Assembly (NCBI RefSeq): GCF_901542335.1
Contig: NZ_LR594036.1
Location: 372,001 to 436,000, forward strand
Direction: 5' to 3'
Origin: Streptococcus porcinus
GTDB lineage: Bacteria; Bacillota; Bacilli; Lactobacillales; Streptococcaceae
DNA: 64,000 nucleotides
Below the pieces are notes generated by a model. The model was not told the DNA's origin, did no database searches, and saw only the letters and a list, made by a program, of their open reading frames with translations. The position numbers were made by a program, and so were the translations under genes. This document shows positions 1 through 10,172 of the stretch, one piece after another. How positions within the stretch are numbered: position 1 is the stretch's first letter; the number at the start of each line of letters is the position of its first letter.

Positions 1-1
1 A

Positions 2-553
2 GTCTTAATAGGAGCGCAAGCTTCTGGCAAAATGACCATCGGCCAAGAAGTCGCTAAACTGACTGAGCTGACCTTGTTTCATAATCATGAAACCATCGAC
101 TTTGTCCTTAAGTTTATGCCTTGGTCTACGGATGCTACGGACTTGATTACTAAGATTCATCTTGACTTTTTTGAGACTTTTGCCAAAATAGGGCGGCCAA
201 TGATTTTTACCATCGTCATTGATTTTGGAGACTCAACTGAAGTGGCCTTTTTAGAGACCCTTCAAAATATTTTTGAAGCAGAAAATCAGGAAGTTCTCTT
301 TGTAGAATTAGAAACTTCCTTGGAAGAACGGCTTGTCCGTAATAAAACGGAAAATCGCCTCAGGCATAAACCCTTTAAAAGAGATATTGCCTGGTCAGAA
401 AATGATATCCTCAGTACTATGGATTATGTCACTTTTAACAGTAAAGAAGCACCAGAAAAGCTTCACTATTACTACAAAATCAATAATACTCACAAAAGTG
501 CCCAAGAAGTTGCGGCAGAAATAGTGGAAGTTATGAAGAAAATAGAATACTAA
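2..553 (+). CDS. P-loop ATPase / kinase-like protein (5' end outside window)
   Basis: Partial gene whose start lies before the window. The frame is open from base 2 and begins V-L-I-G-A-Q-A-S-G-K-M-T, a Walker A-like loop (GAQASGKMT) typical of small nucleoside- or shikimate-kinase-like P-loop proteins. No obvious Walker B motif or second domain can be named from sequence alone. The rest is soluble, with charged helices (a ..LEERLVRNKTENRLRHK.. stretch) and an acidic C-terminus. It ends 74 bases before valS on the same strand. The function is unknown to me; an AAA-type or kinase-like role is inferred from the P-loop only. The M at base 32 is internal, because it lies inside the P-loop. Confidence 0.7.
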   Translation, partial: VLIGAQASGKMTIGQEVAKLTELTLFHNHETIDFVLKFMPWSTDATDLITKIHLDFFETFAKIGRPMIFTIVIDFGDSTEVAFLETLQNIFEAENQEVLFVELETSLEERLVRNKTENRLRHKPFKRDIAWSENDILSTMDYVTFNSKEAPEKLHYYYKINNTHKSAQEVAAEIVEVMKKIEY

Positions 554-627
554 GAAAGATTTTCTTATTTCTATAATAGCTCATCAGAAAATATCAAATA
601 TCTCTTATGAATTAAGAAAGGACAATT

Positions 628-3279
628 ATGTCAAAAGAACTATCACCAAAATATAACCCTACCGAAGTTGAAGCAGGTCGCTACGACAAGTGGTTGGAAG
701 AAGATGTTTTCAAGCCATCAGGCGATAAGACGGCTAAACCTTATTCCATTGTTATTCCACCACCAAACGTTACTGGTAAACTTCACCTTGGTCATGCTTG
801 GGACACAACCCTTCAAGATATTATTATCCGTCAAAAACGGATGCAAGGCTTTGATACCCTGTGGTTGCCTGGTATGGACCATGCGGGGATTGCGACGCAA
901 GCAAAAGTTGAAGAGCGTCTGCGTGAACAAGGGATTACCCGTTATGACCTTGGTCGTGAAAAATTCCTAGACAAGGTTTGGGAATGGAAAGACGAATATG
1001 CGGCTACTATTAAAGAACAATGGGGCAAAATGGGAATCTCCGTGGATTATTCACGTGAACGTTTTACCCTTGACGAAGGCCTCTCTAAAGCGGTACGCAA
1101 AGTATTCGTTGACCTTTACAAAAAAGGCTGGATTTACCGTGGTGAGTTCATCATCAACTGGGATCCGGCTGCCCGCACAGCTTTGTCTGACATCGAAGTT
1201 ATCCATAAAGACGTAGAAGGTGCCTTTTACCATATGACTTATATGCTGGAAGATGGCTCGCGCGGTTTACAAGTTGCGACTACTCGACCAGAAACCATGT
1301 TCGGAGACGTCGCTGTTGCCGTTAACCCGGAAGATCCTCGTTATAAAGATTTGATTGGTCAAAATGTTGTTTTACCAATCGTGAATAAACTGATTCCAAT
1401 CGTGGCCGACGAACATGCCGACCCTGAATTTGGAACAGGGGTTGTTAAAATCACGCCTGCCCACGACCCGAACGACTTCTTAGTTGGTCAACGCCATAAC
1501 TTACCACAAGTAAATGTTATGAATGACGACGGAACAATGAATGAACTAGCTGGCGAATTTGCTGGTATGGATCGTTTTGAAGCTCGTAAAGCAACCGTTG
1601 CTAAATTAGAAGAACTTGGTGCCCTTGTTAACATTGAAAAACGTGTTCATTCTGTTGGTCACTCAGAACGTTCTGGCGCAGTGGTTGAGCCACGCTTATC
1701 AACTCAATGGTTTGTTAAAATGGATGAGCTTGCTAAACAAGCTATGGATAACCAAGGTACTGAAAACCGTGTTGATTTCTACCCACCACGCTTCAATGAT
1801 ACCTTCATGAGCTGGATGGAAAATGTCCATGACTGGGTTATCTCACGCCAATTATGGTGGGGACACCAAATCCCAGCTTGGTACAACGCAGAGGGCGATA
1901 TTTATGTCGGTGAAGAAGCCCCAGAGGGTGATGGTTGGAAACAGGACGAAGATGTCCTTGACACTTGGTTTTCATCTGCCCTATGGCCATTTTCAACCAT
2001 GGGTTGGCCTGACACAGATGCTGAAGACTTCAAACGTTACTTCCCAACATCTACACTGGTAACTGGTTACGATATCATCTTCTTCTGGGTATCACGGATG
2101 ATTTTCCAATCCCTTGAATTCACCAATGAACGTCCTTTTCAAAATGTCCTTATTCACGGTCTCATCCGTGATGAAGAAGGACGTAAAATGTCTAAATCAT
2201 TGGGTAACGGTATCGATCCGATGGATGTTGTTGAAAAATACGGTGCAGATAGCTTACGTTGGTTCCTATCAAACGGCTCTGCCCCAGGACAGGATGTTCG
2301 TTTCTCATACGAAAAAATGGATGCCTCTTGGAACTTCATTAACAAGATCTGGAACATTTCCCGTTACATCCTCATGAACAATGAAGGCTTGACCCTTGAA
2401 GAAGCAGAAAGCAATGTGGCTAAAGTTGCTACTTCAGAAGTTGGAAATGTGACTGATCAATGGATTCTTCACAACCTTAATGAGACGATTGTCAAAGTTA
2501 CTGAAAACTTTGACAAGTTCGAGTTCGGTGTTGCCGGCCACATTTTGTACAACTTCATTTGGGAAGAGTTTGCCAACTGGTATGTTGAGCTCACTAAAGA
2601 AGTGCTTTATTCTGACAATGAAGACGAAAAAGTCATGACCCGCTCAGTCCTCCTCTACACCTTGGACAAAATTTTACGACTCCTTCACCCAATTATGCCT
2701 TTTGTGACTGAAGAAATCTACGTTCAATATGCCCAAGGCTCAATCGTTACAGCAGCTTACCCAGTCGCTAACGATGCTTTTGAGAATGCGGTAGCCCACC
2801 GCGGTGTTGAGAGCTTGAAAGACCTGATCCGTGCTGTCCGCAATGCGCGTGCAGAGGTGAACGTTGCACCAAGCAAGGCCATCACCATCTTGATTAAAAC
2901 ATCAGACAAAGAGTTAGAAGACTTTTTCAAAGCCAACGAAAATTACATCCGACGTTTTACAAACCCTGAAAAATTAGAAATCTCAGCTGACCTCCAAGCC
3001 CCAGACATGGCCATGACTAGCATCATCACAGGCGCAGAAATCTATCTCCCGTTAGCAGACCTGCTCAACGTGGACGAAGAACTCGCTCGCCTCGATAAAG
3101 AACTGGCCAAATGGCAAAAAGAACTAGACATGGTCGGCAAAAAACTCAGCAACGAGCGCTTCGTTGCCAATGCCAAACCAGAAGTCGTCGAAAAAGAGCG
3201 AGAGAAGCAAGCAGACTACCAAGCTAAATTTGATGCGACGAAGGAGCGTATTGCCGAAATGAAGAAGTTGGTTAGATAG
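628..3279 (+). CDS. valS: valyl-tRNA synthetase
   Basis: Class I aminoacyl-tRNA synthetase that charges tRNA-Val in the cytoplasm. The 883-residue length is normal for the bacterial enzyme. The HIGH signature is seen as HLGH after PPPNVTGKL near residue 50, and the KMSKS signature as [10 protein letters not shown] in the middle of the protein. The insert between them holds the CP1 editing region with [10 protein letters not shown]. The C-terminal roughly 70 residues form a charged coiled coil ([19 protein letters not shown]) as expected for ValRS. The start follows a good AGAAAGGA ribosome binding site. The upstream gap is only 74 bases, too short for a T-box leader, so tRNA-sensing control is not apparent. 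A strong hairpin follows the stop. Confidence 0.98.
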   Translation: MSKELSPKYNPTEVEAGRYDKWLEEDVFKPSGDKTAKPYSIVIPPPNVTGKLHLGHAWDTTLQDIIIRQKRMQGFDTLWLPGMDHAGIATQAKVEERLREQGITRYDLGREKFLDKVWEWKDEYAATIKEQWGKMGISVDYSRERFTLDEGLSKAVRKVFVDLYKKGWIYRGEFIINWDPAARTALSDIEVIHKDVEGAFYHMTYMLEDGSRGLQVATTRPETMFGDVAVAVNPEDPRYKDLIGQNVVLPIVNKLIPIVADEHADPEFGTGVVKITPAHDPNDFLVGQRHNLPQVNVMNDDGTMNELAGEFAGMDRFEARKATVAKLEELGALVNIEKRVHSVGHSERSGAVVEPRLSTQWFVKMDELAKQAMDNQGTENRVDFYPPRFNDTFMSWMENVHDWVISRQLWWGHQIPAWYNAEGDIYVGEEAPEGDGWKQDEDVLDTWFSSALWPFSTMGWPDTDAEDFKRYFPTSTLVTGYDIIFFWVSRMIFQSLEFTNERPFQNVLIHGLIRDEEGRKMSKSLGNGIDPMDVVEKYGADSLRWFLSNGSAPGQDVRFSYEKMDASWNFINKIWNISRYILMNNEGLTLEEAESNVAKVATSEVGNVTDQWILHNLNETIVKVTENFDKFEFGVAGHILYNFIWEEFANWYVELTKEVLYSDNEDEKVMTRSVLLYTLDKILRLLHPIMPFVTEEIYVQYAQGSIVTAAYPVANDAFENAVAHRGVESLKDLIRAVRNARAEVNVAPSKAITILIKTSDKELEDFFKANENYIRRFTNPEKLEISADLQAPDMAMTSIITGAEIYLPLADLLNVDEELARLDKELAKWQKELDMVGKKLSNERFVANAKPEVVEKEREKQADYQAKFDATKERIAEMKKLVR

Positions 3280-3302
3280 TTAAAATTATTCACTACTTCC
3301 GC

Positions 3303-3351
3303 AGAGTCCTGCCGCTAGACCATCAGTCTAAGCGACAGGACTCTTTGTTAT
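3303..3351 (+). terminator. valS terminator
   Basis: A near-perfect stem (arms AGAGTCCTGCCGCT and AGCGACAGGACTCT, one mismatch) has an inner AGAC/GTCT stem and is followed by a modest T-rich tract. It lies 23 bases after the valS stop. Confidence 0.8.
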
Positions 3352-3817
3352 ATTCGAGAAATTTAAACAGATTTAACTAGAATATCTTTGTGTTGGACTA
3401 TCTAGTCTCAAAGTGATTTTTAGGTAGTTGATGTAAGATAAGTAAAAGTAAATATTGCTACTTTTCTTCGAAGTATCGATTTAAATAAAATCATTAACTT
3501 TTTAGAGACTCTGTGCAATCACCATATGATGTTGGCAATTCGAATCTTCTACATTTAAAATATTTTGGAGACCATTTACAATTAGTATTTCCTTTTGTTT
3601 GTAGCAGAGTTATGGTTAATCGTTAACTTGAACTTGGAATATTGTGTAGTATTATTATTTTTAAGATTATTATCATTTTTTGAAATCTTTTGCTTTTTAT
3701 AGTTTTAATAAATAATAAAAATAAATTATAGATAATAAGATTTAAAGTCAATGAATTAAAAATTAATTAATGATTATAATAACTTTATATAAACAGAGGT
3801 TGAGGTAATTAGGCTTT
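3352..3817. other. long AT-rich non-coding gap
   Basis: About 470 bases between the valS terminator and the bacteriocin gene hold no supportable reading frame. The stretch is very AT-rich, especially 3650-3790, and unlike valS in composition. This fits the edge of an acquired or decaying island. I saw no tRNA, IS end or clear conserved RNA here. Confidence 0.5.
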
Positions 3818-3838
3818 ATTACTTGTATAACGAGTAAT
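3818..3838. promoter_or_regulatory. inverted repeat upstream of bacteriocin gene (possible operator)
   Basis: A 21-base dyad has arms ATTACTTGT and ACGAGTAAT around ATA, with one mismatch. It sits about 40 bases before the bacteriocin start, where a regulator could bind. Quorum-regulated streptococcal bacteriocin promoters usually carry direct repeats for a LytTR regulator, so the binding protein cannot be named. Confidence 0.4.
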
Positions 3839-3880
3839 ACTTTCAAGCAATAATACTATAGATATTAGGAGGTAGATATT

Positions 3881-4099
3881 ATGAACAAGAAAGCAATAGA
3901 ACATTTTGATGTAATTGATGATAGAACACTTGAAAATATACTAGGAGGCGGTTTTGGTTGGGGTGCTGCTCTTGCAGGTCTATTTGGTGGACTTGCAGCC
4001 TCTCCAACTTTAGAGGATTTAAATGGTAAAAAATTACCTAAACCCTCATCATGTTCTCTCTATGGAATTGGTGGAACACCAAATGCATGTAATTTTTAG
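3881..4099 (+). CDS. double-glycine leader bacteriocin precursor
   Basis: A 72-residue precursor with a strong AGGAGGT ribosome binding site. The first 23 residues form a typical acidic double-glycine leader (IEHFDVIDDRTLENILGG), cut by the C39 peptidase domain of a ComA/SilE/BlpA-type exporter. The mature part is about 49 residues. It is glycine-rich and hydrophobic near the start (GFGWGAALAGLFGG, with GxxxG-like spacing). A polar tail carries two cysteines (residues 58 and 70) that could form a disulfide. This is the class II bacteriocin pattern. The matching exporter downstream is a pseudogene, so the peptide may not be secreted unless another exporter is encoded elsewhere. The specific bacteriocin family was not recognised. 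Confidence 0.75.
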   Translation: MNKKAIEHFDVIDDRTLENILGGGFGWGAALAGLFGGLAASPTLEDLNGKKLPKPSSCSLYGIGGTPNACNF

Positions 4100-4105
4100 T
4101 GTATT

Positions 4106-4428
4106 ATGAAAGCTATTTATAAAGGAAATATTGCAGAAGTTTGGCAAATAACGAAAGATGGAAAATATCCAGCCTGGGTACAAGAAGCATTCAAAAAAAT
4201 TATCTTTATTGGCTAGATAATCATGTGCGAGTGCTAATGTCAGGCTTGAATCCTTCCCTTAAGAAAAATTTTGAAATTGGAGCTGTCGGGACAGCAGGAG
4301 GAGGATTTGCAGGTTATGGAATGTATCAACTTGGTTATATAGGTGATTACATTGATATTACTAATCGAAGAATAGTATCCGAAAGGACATTTAAAAAACA
4401 ATATAATATACTTGATTCAAGTGAGTAA
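4106..4428 (+). pseudogene. frameshifted small protein of bacteriocin locus
   Basis: From ATG 4106 the frame reads MKAIYKGNIAEVWQITKDGK and stops at 4214. The sequence then continues in the -1 frame as NYLYWLDNHVRVLMSGLNPS and on to 4428. A run of seven A (at TTCAAAAAAATTA, around 4192) would restore one frame of about 107 residues if it had eight. The C-terminal part has a glycine-rich stretch (GAVGTAGGGFAGYGM) followed by GYIGDYIDITNRRIVSERTF. That stretch faintly recalls the PGDYG-type fold, but this is a weak resemblance. It begins only 6 bases after the bacteriocin stop, so it may be an immunity or accessory protein; that role is inferred from position only. Confidence 0.6.
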
Positions 4429-4568
4429 TGAAAACTCTTCCTTCACAATAGTAAAATTTCTGTTATTTTTCTCGCGATATTTAAATGTATAGATAATCTT
4501 GTTTTACCTCGTCCTCTGTGTATGTAAAGTTATTTTATTCTTAGAAAATTGTAAGTGGTTTTTATTAT

Positions 4569-6649
4569 ATGATATTCAATAAACGAGTTGTGATTTTTCT
4601 AAAAAAAGATTATAGATCTCAGCTTGACACACGTGATTGTGGTATTGCTTGTCTGGCCATGATATTAAGCTACTACGGTTCACATTATTCTTTAGCGAGT
4701 TTAAGAGAACGTGCTAAAACCACTCAATAGAGTACCACAGCATTTGGATTGATCAAGGTTGCTCAAGAAGAAAAATTTGAAACTAGAGCAATACAAGCGG
4801 ATATGACACTTTTTGATGAAGATATCACATATCCTTTCATCGCTCATGTTATTAAAGATAATAAATTTATGCACTATTACGTGATAATTGGGTGTGTAAT
4901 GATAAAAACATTTACGTAGCAGATCCAGATCCAAATATACGGGTAACTAAAATCTCTTATAATCAATTTGAAAAAGAATGGACGGAAATCTCATTATTTA
5001 TTGCTCCTAGTTTTGATTATGAAATTCATAAAGAGGAAAATAGAAGTTTTTTAAGCTTTATAATTTTTTTCTAGAAGAACAGAAGACTTTAATACTAAAA
5101 ATAACTATTGCAACAATATTTATTATATTATTTAATATTTTAGGAGCACATTATCTCCAGAGAATAATTGATATTTACATTCCTAGAATGGATAGACATA
5201 CTTTGAGCCTAATGTCGTGTGGTCTTATAAGTATTTATATTTTTCAGCTTCCAATGTCTTTTTTTACTACACGTAGAACAGGAGACATTGTCTCTCGCTT
5301 TAACGACATAGTATCAATTATAGATGCATTAGTTAGCACTATTTTTAATACTTTTATTGCTACCTTAACTGTGATTATAGTATATATTTTTCTATTTTAT
5401 CAAAACAAGGTTCTTTTCTTTATTAGCGTATTAGCATTACCACTTTATTGTGCAATAATTTGGTCTTTTGTCAAATTCTTTGATAAGTTAAACTATGAAA
5501 TCATGGAATCTAATGCTACCTTATCGTCTTCTATTATTGAAACTATCAATGGCATTGAGACTGTGAAAGCATTGACAAGTGAAAATAAATGTTACCAAAA
5601 AATTGATAGAGAATTCTCTATTTATATAGAAAAACGTTTGCATAAGGCAAAGTGGAGAATATTCAGAAAGTTTTAAAAATTTAAGCCGAACTATTACTAA
5701 ATGTTGCAATATTATGGGTTGGCGGATTCTTGGTTATGGACAATAAAATGTCAATCGGGCAATTCTTTACCTATAACTTATTATTAGTTTACTTTACAAC
5801 TTCTCTGGAGAATATTATTCATTTGCAACCAAAATTACAAAGAGCAAAAGTAGCTAATGACCGTTTGAATGAAGTATATGTGATGAAACCTGAATTATCT
5901 GAACAAAAAGATATAATAACTTTAGAAAATATTAAAGGAGAATTTACGTTTAGAAACGTTAATTACCAATATGTATATGGACGAGATATTTTAACAGATA
6001 TCAATTTGGTTATTCCTTATGGAAGTAAAATATCATTTGTAGGTTCATCTGGCTCAGAAAAAACTACACTTGCTAAAATGATGCTTAATTTTTTTAAACC
6101 TTTGAAAGGAGTGATTACTCTTGATGATATTGATTTGGAAAAGATTAATAAAGGATTACTTCGACAATCTGTTACATATTTACCACAGCAACCTTATATT
6201 TTTAATGGAACAATTTTAGAAAATCTCTTGCTAGGAGTGAATAGAAACGTTACTCAGAAGGAAATTGTTAAAGCTGTTGAAATAGCAGAAATTCGTTCTG
6301 AAATTGAGTCTATGAGATTTAGTTATCAGACGATTTTAAGTTCTTCTGACAGTTCAGGACTCTCTGGGGGACAAAAACAAAGAATAGCTCTAGCAAGAGC
6401 CCTACTAACAGATGCCTCTGTTCTGCTTTTAGATGAAGCAACCAGTAATTTAGATATTTTAACAGAGAAAAAATTATTGATAATCTTATGAAAATAGAGA
6501 AAACAATAGTATTTATCGTTCATCGGTTAGGTATCGCAAAACGAACAGATAAAATTGTCGTATTAGATAATGGACGAATAATTGAATATGGATCTCACGA
6601 TGAGCTTGTCAGGAATAATGGATTTTATGCACATTTAATAAATGATTGA
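4569..6649 (+). pseudogene. degenerate ComA/SilE/BlpA-type C39 peptidase ABC exporter
   Basis: Once an exporter that cuts double-glycine leaders and pumps out the peptide. The C39 peptidase start is visible (SQLDTRDCGIACLAMILSYY, with the catalytic Cys in DCGIA). The membrane part (LPMSFFTTRRTGDIVSRFND) and the ATPase part (LSGGQKQRIALARALL, LLLDEATSNLD) follow in order. Damage is extensive: an in-frame TAG at 4728; -1 shifts near 4890 and 5070; loss of about 30 expected membrane residues near 5245 (IYIFQ joined to LPMSFF); shifts near 5655 and 5695; a Walker A change to GSSGSEKTT (Glu where Gly is expected); and a shift near 6470, before the tail IVFIVHRLGIAKRTDK. The total span is close to the usual family length of about 715 residues. 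Confidence 0.9.
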
Positions 6650-7030
6650 ATTGAGACTAGGATAAAACTTCCAAACTATAAAAATCAAACAATATAAATT
6701 TTTTAAGTATAAACCTGCTAGAAGAAATAAGCTTAATTTGAAAGAAGATGTACTATAATAAATGTAAAAAATATGAGTAGTATAGCTGTAAGTATAGTTA
6801 TATTTTCAGCTATTGAAACAGTCTTAAAGTGCTACTGTTAAGTTTTGGGGCGATCTGTTAAAATACTACAAATATTCACAGTAGTAAGTATAATTTAGTA
6901 GGAGGGAATAGGTTATAATTGACTAAGAAAATACTTAATTATCAAAATTATAGTCTTTTCAGGAATTCGACCATTAATGGAGTAATATTTCAATTACAAG
7001 ACGACAACTTATTAATAAAAAACTATTAGA
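6650..7030. other. non-coding AT-rich remnant region
   Basis: No reading frame could be supported between the exporter pseudogene and the IS scrap. An exporter accessory gene (ComB/SilD type) would be expected here in an intact locus, but I could not recognise any remnant of one. Confidence 0.4.
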
Positions 7031-7207
7031 TGGGCTTGTCAAGAAAAAGCAGACACACAGTTAAGATAATTAGTGACTATTTGTCAAACTCAACTTGTGA
7101 TTGATAACCTAAATCAGAATGGAGAGGTTTAGAATTGTAATAGGTTTCCATAAATTAAAAAATGTCAAGCTGGGCTTGTTCAATAGTTGCGAAATTGGCA
7201 ATATTGA
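7031..7207 (-). mobile_element. IS3-family transposase 3' remnant
   Basis: On the minus strand the sequence reads VNIANFATIEQAQLDIF, stop, FMETYYNSKPLHSDLGYQSQ, VEFDK, stop. This is the extreme C-terminus of an IS3-family OrfB integrase (family pattern: YI..YN..R.HS.LGY.SP..F). It contains an in-frame TAA and lacks all catalytic regions. Just beyond the stop, at 7031-7058, the motif GGGCTTGTCAAGAAAAAGC looks like the element's terminal repeat. Only the right end of the IS survives. Confidence 0.7.
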
Positions 7208-7495
7208 CAAGCTTTTTTATGTTTTATAAAGGGAGTCAAGTCTTTCATTGTCATTTAGAAGAGTTAACTCCTCTAGCAATGCTTTACTCTGTTCTTTAAT
7301 CTCGAACTGGGCATGAGGTTGAAGGGCTTATCAAATACTTTTTTGATATAATCATTTCCTTGTTTTTACTTAAGGTTGTGTCTACTTTAGGATAGTGAGT
7401 CCAGTTTAGTTGTGGGTTTGATGCTAGATAAATCATACCACAATATGCATGACAACTTTTAAAAATAAAAATTTTCCTAGAAATATTATAAAAAC
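7208..7495. other. unassigned gap upstream of cas3
   Basis: The minus strand at about 7225-7325 has a short open stretch (reading QFEIKEQSKALLEELTLLND) that could be more IS or gene debris. The segment near 7377-7402 (GTGTCTACTTTAGGATAGTG) resembles an IS terminus. Neither can be assigned with confidence. Confidence 0.3.
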
Positions 7496-7525
7496 GTTTT
7501 CAATAAATTAGAATAGTAGTATAAT
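7496..7525 (+). promoter_or_regulatory. putative cas operon promoter with cre-like dyad
   Basis: A -10 box TATAAT at 7520-7525 lies 18 bases after a weak -35 GTTTTC at 7496-7501. The -35 is embedded in the palindrome AAAACGTTTT (7491-7500), which resembles a CcpA cre half-consensus. The cas3 start is about 92 bases downstream. Confidence 0.45.
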
Positions 7526-7616
7526 TAAAGTAAAAGATATGGTTTCATAATCTGGGAACTTCACTATACATTTCTTTAAGAATTAAGAAAAATATCAGAA
7601 ACCAAAGGAAGCCACA

Positions 7617-10042
7617 ATGGGTAAAGAATATGTTTTAGCACATTATCAAAAGGAAGAAGAAAGTGGATCTGAAAAAATACAATCTTTAGATGAGCATTTA
7701 TTTAATGTAGCTTTTAGAAGTCGACAGGAAGCATCTATAATTGGTCAAGGAGATGTGCTTTTTTTAATTGGTCTATACCACGATCTGGGCAAAGCTGATC
7801 GAGCTTTTCAAGATAAATTATTAAATAATCCAAATCGGCATGTTGATCACTCTTATGCAGGGGCAAAATACTTATGTTCTATTATTGGATCTCATCTAAA
7901 AAACCGAGGGGTTGATAAAAATGAGAGAATGACATTCAACGAAATGGTGGGGTATGTCATTTCTGCTCATCATGGGATGTATGATGTTTGCTACTATTCT
8001 GACAATGCTGAATATTATGGCTTTAATAAGTTTAAAAATCGTATCAATAGAGACTTAGGTGATTATCACTATCATGAGGATATTAAAGGGTACGCTATAA
8101 AATTAGAGGAAAAATTGTGTGATTATGGCTACAAAGATCTAAGGGAGCTTGTTGATAAAGCTTTTGATAATTACCAGCAAGCTATGTCTTCCTTAAACTG
8201 GCAAGATAAGAGTGAGTGGGATTATTATCAGTCTTGTATGGTGAGACTTTACTTGTCACTCTTAAAAAACGCTGATATTTTGGACACAGTAAATGCATAT
8301 GGGCTTAAGATAAGCCCTATGGATAAAACAGAGCGATCCATTTTAAAACACTCTTATTTAGCTGCCATTGAACAAAAATATGCTAGCTTTGGAAGGTCAA
8401 ACAATAAGTTGAATGCTATCCGGACAGAAATTGCAGAGCGTGTTAAAGAAAGAGGTAAACGGGATTCTAAGGGGATTTATCGCTTAGATTTACCGACAGG
8501 AGCTGGCAAGACTAATCTTAGTATGCGCTATGCGTTTCACCAATTAGTTCATCAAGACAAATCAAGGTTTTTTTACATAACGCCCTTTCTTTCGGTTCTT
8601 GAGCAAAATGCTTCCGAAATCAGAAAAGTTACAGGTGACCTTGGTGTTTTAGAACACCATTCCAATGTGGTTAAACAGGCTAATGAAGATGACGACGACA
8701 AGAATAGTTTACTATCAGCTTATCTTAGTGATAGCTGGGATAGTCAAGTAGTCTTGACTTCTATGGTTCAATTTTTCCAAACACTTTTCAAAACAAAATC
8801 AGCTAATCTGAGACGTTTTTCAAGTTTGATTAATAGTGTTGTGATTCTAGATGAAGTTCAGTCACTGCCTATTGAAGTAACAACTTTATTTAATTTAACG
8901 ATAAATTTTTTAAATAAAGTCATGAACACAACTATTGTTCTTTGTACAGCAACACAACCTGCTTATGATTCTTCAGAGATTGAGCATCGTATCTGTTATG
9001 GAGGAAACTTAGGAGAATTAGCTGAAATAGTTGAGTTAACGATTGAAGAAAAACAAGTGTTTTCAAGGACAGAGCTTAGAAAATTTGATGATAGTGATCA
9101 GAAAACTCATTTGACTGATGTTATTAACCTTATTCTAGGTGAGGAAAACTCAGTTCTTGCTATTTTTAACACGAAAAAAACGGTTCATAACTGCTACACT
9201 ATGCTCAAAGACATGACAGATAGACCAGTCTATCAGCTTTCGACAAATATGTGTGCGCAGCATAGGCTTGACTTGATTGCTAACATCAAAACGGAGTTAC
9301 AAAATAATATCCCTATTATTTGTATTAGCACACAATTAATTGAAGCAGGTGTAGATGTTGATTTTCATCGCGTCATTCGTTCCTATTCAGGAATTGATTC
9401 TATTGTTCAGGCTGCTGGACGATGTAATCGAGAAGGCAAACGAGATAAAGGTCAAGTTACTCTTGTCAATCTGACCTATGAAGAGGAAAATATTTCTAGG
9501 CTGACAGAAATAAAAGCTAAAAAACAAGCCACAGAATCTATTCTTCATAAGATTGGGTCTCCAATTGATATCTCAACTTTAAACCGTGACTTTTTGAGTA
9601 TTATTATGCCAATAATCAAGGACTGATGGATTATCCTTTGGAAGACAACATATCAATCTACGACTATTTAAGCCTTAATACTTATCAGACGGCAAATAAA
9701 AAGTTCAAAGGTAAGTTAAAACAAGCTTTTAAAACAGCAGGAGCCAAAATGAACCTCATCAATAATGACATGGTAGGAGTTCTCGTATCTTATGGTGATG
9801 CTAAGAAAAAGTTAGCTTACTTAGAAGAATTAGGTGCGTCTCAATTTTTATCAGCAGAAGATTATCAAACGATAAAATCATTACTAAAAGAGTTACAACC
9901 TTTCACGGTTAATGTCCGTGAGAACGATCCTCTTCTTGAAGCAACAAAATCTTATCTAAATGGTCAGATTCTGATTTTGATGTCGGAGTATTATGACACA
10001 GAAAGAGGAGTTAAATACGACTCAGATAATTTTCGCTTGTAA
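7617..10042 (+). pseudogene. cas3: CRISPR-associated nuclease/helicase Cas3 (type I-C), frameshifted
   Basis: Cas3 is recruited by the type I-C Cascade and degrades target DNA. An N-terminal HD nuclease is seen as LYHDLGK (H55, D56), with HVDHS and SAHHG following. The superfamily 2 helicase follows, with Walker A LPTGAGKT (K298), DEVQ box (D412), CTATQP, and motif VI QAAGRCNREGKR. The first frame ends at 9626 with SIIMPIIKD. The -1 frame continues as EYYYANNQGLMDYPLEDN and on to 10042. A run of five T at 9591-9595 would restore one 808-residue protein if it had six. The break removes about 150 C-terminal residues after the helicase core. It could be a real inactivation, slippage phase variation, or an assembly error. 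The start has an AAAGGA site 6-8 bases upstream. Confidence 0.9.
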
Positions 10043-10054
10043 ATCAAAATGAAA

Positions 10055-10096
10055 GCAGGTCAACAAAAGGTCGGTAGGGGACCTCGTTAACCTGCC
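10055..10096 (+). promoter_or_regulatory. hairpin between cas3 and cas5c
   Basis: The arms GCAGGTCAACAAAAGGTC and GACCTCGTTAACCTGC pair over about 14 positions around a GGTAGGG loop. There is no T-tract, so it is not a classic terminator. It may be an RNA-processing or mRNA-stability element in the cas transcript. Confidence 0.5.
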
Positions 10097-10172
10097 AATC
10101 ATCGTTAATAATTATTATCAATTTAGACCATTTAATAAGGTAAGTTTTCAAAAACAGAAGGAGGAAAATATC

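Noticed and set aside
554..627. T-box leader for valS
   Set aside because: The gap is only 74 bases and has no specifier or terminator structure.
718..930. Antisense and alternative-frame open stretches inside valS and other large genes
   Set aside because: They have no ribosome site or recognisable protein pattern and mirror the codon structure of the real gene.
3352..3880. Hidden small peptide or competence-pheromone gene before the bacteriocin
   Set aside because: No double-glycine leader or ribosome-site-led frame could be found in this AT-rich stretch.
9580..9630. Programmed ribosomal frameshift in cas3
   Set aside because: The T-run lacks a classic X-XXY-YYZ slippery site and a clear downstream stimulatory structure; related Cas3 proteins are encoded in one frame as far as I know. 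Simple mutation or slippage is more likely.
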